Positions 60,507 to 64,000 of a stretch of 64,000 nucleotides of DNA are shown here, one piece after another. Under the pieces are notes generated by a model. The model saw only the letters and a list, made by a program, of their open reading frames with translations, ran no database searches and was not told the DNA's origin. This DNA is from Bog-473 sp963828825 (GTDB lineage: Bacteria > Actinomycetota > Acidimicrobiia > Acidimicrobiales > RAAP-2). The position numbers and the translations under genes are program-made. Location: contig CAWHGF010000001.1 of the NCBI GenBank assembly GCA_963828825.1, positions 248,001 to 312,000 of the forward strand, read 5' to 3'. Numbering within the stretch: position 1 is the stretch's first letter; every line of letters starts with the position of its first letter.

Positions 60507-63053
60507 TCAGGCCTCGTCGGCCAGCGCCACGGCCACTGACAGCGAGTCGCCCGCCGAGACCACCAGTTCGTCCACGCCGCCGGCATCGACGATGTCACCC
60601 CGGGCTGCCTCTACCGCGGCGAGCACCTCGGGCGGGCCCGTCACCGTGAGCAGAGCCACCCGCGCCCGCATGGAGCGCTTGTTGGCCGTCTTCTCCCGCC
60701 GGACCGCAGCGAGCACCTCGGACGCCACGGTCAACGCTGACGTGTCGGCACCGGCGTGGGGCCCGACGTCGGTGGCATTCGGCCAGGGCGCCAGATGCAC
60801 CGATCCCTCCTGCCACCAGCTCCAGACCTCCTCGGTCACGAAGGGCAGGAAGGGGGCGAAGAGGCGGTGCAGGGCGGAGAGGGACAGCGCCAGCGTCGCC
60901 CGGGCCGAATCGGTGCCGCCGGGCTCGCCCTCGCCATAGGCGCGCGTCTTGACCAGCTCGACGTAGTTGTCGCAGAAGGACCAGAAGAACGCTTCCGTGA
61001 GCTCCAGCGCCCGCGCGTAGTCGAACCCTTCGTGCGCGGACGTGGCGACCTCGACGAGAGCGGACAATTGCGCCAGCAGAGCGGCGTCCAGGGGCATGCA
61101 CACCGCGTCGATCCCGGGCACCGGGCCCTCGCCCAGGCGGCCGAGTGCGAATTTCGACGCGTTGAGGACCTTGATCGCCAGCCGGCGACCGATCTTCATG
61201 ACGCCCGTGTCGAGCGCGGTGTCCGTCCCGGGCCGGCCGTTGCAGGCCCAGTAGCGCACGGCGTCGGAGCCGAACTCCTCCAGGGTCTCCATCGGGGTGA
61301 TGACGTTGCCCTTCGACTTCGACATCTTCTTGCGGTCCTTGTCGAGGATCCAGCCGTTGATGGTGGTGTGCCGCCACGGCAGGACGCCGTGCTCCTGGTG
61401 TGAGCGCAACACGGTCGAGAAGAGCCAGGTGCGGATGATCTCGGGTCCCTGTGGCCGGAGATCCATCGGGAAGGTGGCCGAGAACAGCGCCGGGTCGTCC
61501 TCCCAGCCGCACGCGATCTGCGGGGTGACCGACGAGGTGGCCCAGGTGTCCATGACGTCGGGGTCGCCCGTGAACCCGCCCGGTTCATCGCGCTGTTCCG
61601 GCGCGTAGCCGTCGGGCACATCGGTCGTGGGGTCGACAGGGAGTCGTGATTCGGCGGGGACGAGGGGTGACCCGTAGTCGGCCTCGCCGTCTGGCCCGAC
61701 GGCGTACCAGACGGGGACGGGCACCCCGAAGAAGCGCTGGCGGCTGACCAGCCAGTCGCCGTTGAGCCCGCTGACCCAGTCGTCGAAGCGGACCTTCATG
61801 TAGGGAGGGTGCCAGTCGAGTTGGGTGCCCCGCTCGAGCAACTCGCGGCGCAGCGCGTCGTCGCGGCTGCCGTTGCGGATGAACCACTGCCGGCTGGTCA
61901 CGATCTCGAGCGGGCGGCTTCCGCGCTCGTAGAACTTCACCGGGTGCTCAATCGGCCGAGGGTCGCCCACCAGGTCTCCCGACGCGGCCAGCATCTCGAC
62001 CATGGCCCGCTGTGCCTGCTTCACCGTCCGGCCGGCAATGGCGCGCCAGGGCTCGCCGTCGGGCACACCGGGGGGCGGTGCTTCGCTGATGCGGCCCGAA
62101 CGCGTCACGATGCTCCGCGTCGGCAGATGGAGCTCGCGCCACCACACCACGTCAGTGACGTCGCCGAAGGTGCAGATCATGGCGATGCCCGAGCCTTTGT
62201 CCGGCTCGGCGAGGTGGTGCGCCAGCACGGGCACCTCGACCCCGAAGAGCGGCGTGTGCACTGTCGAACCGAAGCGGGCGGCATAGCGCTCGTCGTCGGG
62301 GTGGGCCACAAGGGCCACGCAGGCGGCCACCAATTCGGGCCGTGTCGTCTCGACCTCAATATCGTCGAAGCGCAGGCGGTGGTAGGCGCCGGCCAGTTGC
62401 CGGTCCTCCATCTCGGCCTGGGCCACTGCGGTCTGGAAGTCCACGTCCCACAGCGTCGGCGCCTCGGACGTATAGGCCTCGCCCCGGGCCAGGTTGTGCA
62501 GGAACATGCGTTGGCTCGTCCGCCTGCTCCTGTCGTCGATTGTGGCGTATGTGCGACCCCAGTCCACTGACAGCCCGACAAGCCGCCACAGGATCTCGAA
62601 CACCCGCTCGTCCTCGGCCGTGAGCTGGTGGCACAGCTCGATGAAGTTCGGACGGCTGACCGCGACGTCGTACTTGCCGGGTTCCTCTGCGGGGGTGAAG
62701 TCAGGGTCGTAGGGGAGGGAGGGATCGCAGGTCACTCCGAAATAGGTCTGCACACGACGCTCGGTCGGGAGCCCGTTGTCGTCCCACCCCATCGGGTAGA
62801 AAAGTTTCCACCCTCGCATGCGCCGGAAGCGGGCGATGGCGTCGGTCTGGACGTACCCGAACACAGAGCCCATGTGGAGCGACCCGGAAACCGTCGGCGG
62901 GGGCGTGTCGATGGAGAAGACCTCGGCCCGGGTGGCGGTGTCGTCGAAACGATAGGTGCCGGCATCCTCCCAGGCGGCGGACCAGCGCTCCTCCAGATTG
63001 TCCAGCGTCGGCTTATCGGGGACGCGGGGCCCTCCGGTCGTTGGGGTCGACAT
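60507..63053 (-). CDS. valS: Valyl-tRNA synthetase
   Basis: Charges tRNA-Val; class I, with CP1 editing domain. The 848-residue protein has the HIGH-type signature PPPTVSGSLHMGS near residues 51-63, DDNGLPTERRVQ, the editing region with VETTRPELVAACVALVAHPD, WLVSRQRFFGVPVPVWY, and KMSKS in DKDRKKMSKSKGN (about residue 576), then an anticodon-binding helical domain. It is shorter than the E. coli enzyme, with little or no C-terminal coiled coil, and resembles the compact ValS of some actinobacteria. The ATG at 63053 lies only 20 bases from the divergent cysS start. Confidence 0.93.
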   Translation of the reverse strand: MSTPTTGGPRVPDKPTLDNLEERWSAAWEDAGTYRFDDTATRAEVFSIDTPPPTVSGSLHMGSVFGYVQTDAIARFRRMRGWKLFYPMGWDDNGLPTERRVQTYFGVTCDPSLPYDPDFTPAEEPGKYDVAVSRPNFIELCHQLTAEDERVFEILWRLVGLSVDWGRTYATIDDRSRRTSQRMFLHNLARGEAYTSEAPTLWDVDFQTAVAQAEMEDRQLAGAYHRLRFDDIEVETTRPELVAACVALVAHPDDERYAARFGSTVHTPLFGVEVPVLAHHLAEPDKGSGIAMICTFGDVTDVVWWRELHLPTRSIVTRSGRISEAPPPGVPDGEPWRAIAGRTVKQAQRAMVEMLAASGDLVGDPRPIEHPVKFYERGSRPLEIVTSRQWFIRNGSRDDALRRELLERGTQLDWHPPYMKVRFDDWVSGLNGDWLVSRQRFFGVPVPVWYAVGPDGEADYGSPLVPAESRLPVDPTTDVPDGYAPEQRDEPGGFTGDPDVMDTWATSSVTPQIACGWEDDPALFSATFPMDLRPQGPEIIRTWLFSTVLRSHQEHGVLPWRHTTINGWILDKDRKKMSKSKGNVITPMETLEEFGSDAVRYWACNGRPGTDTALDTGVMKIGRRLAIKVLNASKFALGRLGEGPVPGIDAVCMPLDAALLAQLSALVEVATSAHEGFDYARALELTEAFFWSFCDNYVELVKTRAYGEGEPGGTDSARATLALSLSALHRLFAPFLPFVTEEVWSWWQEGSVHLAPWPNATDVGPHAGADTSALTVASEVLAAVRREKTANKRSMRARVALLTVTGPPEVLAAVEAARGDIVDAGGVDELVVSAGDSLSVAVALADEA

Positions 63054-63073
63054 GATCGGGTTACCGTACCCGG

Positions 63074-64000
63074 GTGCTGCAGCTTCACGACACCGCCACG
63101 GGCACCGTCCGCCCCTTGGAGCATCGCACCGAGGGAGAGGTGTCGATGTACGTGTGTGGCCCGACCGTCTACGACATGCCCCACATCGGCCACGGGCGGG
63201 CCAACCTGACGTTCGACATCCTTCGGCGCTACCTGAGCTTCATCGGGCTGAAGGTGCACCACGTGGCCAACATCACCGACGTCGACGACAACATCATCAA
63301 GCGAGCCGCTGAGCTCGGGCGCACCGAGGCCGACGTGGCCGCCGAATTCGAGGCCCGCTGGTGGGAGTCGATGGACGCGCTGGGTGACCTCCGCCCGCAG
63401 GACATCCCCCACGCCACGCAGTACATCGAGGACATGGTCGCGCTGGTGGGCGAGCTGGTGGCCATGGAGAAGGCATACGAGACACGCGACGGCGTCTACC
63501 TGGAGGTCTCCAAGGTCGAGGGGTACGGCCTCCTGGCGCAGCAGTCGCTGGAGTCGTTGCAGGTCGGGGCGCGAGTCGAGGCCAACGAGGACAAGCGCTC
63601 GCCGCTCGACTTCGCTCTGTGGAAGAAGGCGAAGGAGGGGGAGCCCAGCTGGGACTCACCGTGGGGACGAGGCAGGCCGGGATGGCACACCGAGTGCGTC
63701 GTCATGTCGCTGGACCTGCTCGGTGAGGGCTTCGACTTGCACGGCGGCGGGCAGGACCTGAAGTTCCCGCACCACGAGAACGAGCGGGCGCAGGCGGTCG
63801 CCGACGGCAAGGCCTTCGCGCGGCACTGGATGCACAACGGCTGGGTGGAGATCGAGGGCACGAAGATGTCCAAGTCGCTGGGCAACTTCACCACGCTGCC
63901 CGACCTCCTTTCCCGCCACGACGCCCGCGCCTACCGGCTGCTGGTGCTCCGTGCCCACTACCGCTCGCCGATTGAGGTGACTCCCGAGACGCTGGCCGAT
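63074..64000 (+). CDS. cysS: Cysteinyl-tRNA synthetase (5' part, runs off the window)
   Basis: Charges tRNA-Cys. From the GTG at 63074 the first residues (LQLHDTATGTVRPLE) match the family start, followed by MYVCGPTVYDMPHIGHGRAN with zinc ligand Cys28 and HIGH at 37-40, then HVANITDVDDNIIKRA, WHTECVVMSLDLLG, GGGQDLKFPHHENERAQA and the KMSKS loop GTKMSKSLGNF. 309 codons are present and the stop lies beyond base 64000. The VCGPT and HHENE zinc sites separate it from MshC. The divergent valS start is 20 bases away, so promoters must lie within the neighbouring coding sequence or the mRNAs must be leaderless. Confidence 0.93.
   Translation, partial: MLQLHDTATGTVRPLEHRTEGEVSMYVCGPTVYDMPHIGHGRANLTFDILRRYLSFIGLKVHHVANITDVDDNIIKRAAELGRTEADVAAEFEARWWESMDALGDLRPQDIPHATQYIEDMVALVGELVAMEKAYETRDGVYLEVSKVEGYGLLAQQSLESLQVGARVEANEDKRSPLDFALWKKAKEGEPSWDSPWGRGRPGWHTECVVMSLDLLGEGFDLHGGGQDLKFPHHENERAQAVADGKAFARHWMHNGWVEIEGTKMSKSLGNFTTLPDLLSRHDARAYRLLVLRAHYRSPIEVTPETLAD

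Noticed and set aside
1..64000. Prophage, insertion sequence or genomic island boundaries
   Set aside because: I saw no integrase, transposase, terminal inverted repeats, tRNA target site or abrupt composition change. The DUF222/HNH gene is the only possibly mobile-type gene, and it has no flanking repeats that I can see.

Overview
The window is high-GC DNA packed with genes in both orientations, spaced as in a free-living actinobacterium. Several families point to an uncultured or little-studied actinobacterium, perhaps of class Acidimicrobiia: a DUF222-type HNH protein, a WS/DGAT acyltransferase, a luciferase-like (LLM) oxidoreductase, a WhiG/FliA-type sigma factor, and a secreted deacetylase carrying GYWEVAADGGIF repeats. 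The taxonomic placement is inference. I saw no rRNA, tRNA, CRISPR array, transposase or phage module.

Layout. 0.1-6.7 kb: a DHA2-type exporter, glucose-6-phosphate dehydrogenase, a decaying patch (GNAT remnant and shortened DoxX-like gene), a VOC protein, class I fructose-bisphosphate aldolase with a 34-codon upstream ORF, and an aldo/keto reductase. 6.8-12.4 kb: a minus-strand operon hyuB-hyuA-TPP enzyme, with hyuA frameshifted. 12.8-15.3 kb: methionine sulfoxide repair (msrB-msrA), a UBP zinc finger and a pirin. 15.4-19.9 kb: two TetR/DHA2-exporter pairs whose exporter genes converge and overlap; both have clear palindromic operator candidates. 19.9-26.9 kb: adenosine deaminase (frameshifted), fructosamine-kinase-like protein, small hydrolase, MerR regulator with a 23-bp palindrome, SnoaL-like protein, MMPL exporter, and a frameshifted alpha/beta hydrolase. 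27.0-31.8 kb: TetR, a two-gene unit joining an unrecognised His/Glu-rich protein to an LLM oxidoreductase, then csoR with its operator and a permease-YHS fusion. 31.8-39.8 kb: small proteins, a PYROXD2-like oxidoreductase, DUF2834, ArsC-like protein, an internally duplicated lipoprotein, enoyl-CoA hydratase, a SnoaL remnant, VOC, SDR and a TMEM165/GDT1 transporter. 39.8-47.6 kb is a regulatory and envelope block: a large LuxR/AAA regulator, the repeat-bearing deacetylase, two paralogous orphan OmpR-type regulators and the sigma factor. 47.7-64 kb: glutamate decarboxylase, a channel-like protein, DUF1269, formate-THF ligase, acyl-CoA dehydrogenase, HNH protein, tsaC-tsaD, VOC-WS/DGAT, an HSL-like esterase, valS and the 5' part of cysS.

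Themes. Many neighbours are translationally coupled through ATGA/GTGA overlaps: hyuB/hyuA, msrB/msrA, tetR/MFS, the LLM pair, tsaC/tsaD and WS-DGAT/VOC. Four genes carry frame breaks inside otherwise conserved protein sequence (hyuA, add, an alpha/beta hydrolase, a SnoaL gene). Three need only a single-base correction, so sequencing or assembly error competes with real decay. The most promising undescribed units are the TetR-controlled pair at 27.0-30.0 kb, the coupled leader ORF in front of the aldolase, the near-identical 126-bp coding repeats at 43.5-44.1 kb, and the pair of orphan response regulators beside the sigma factor.
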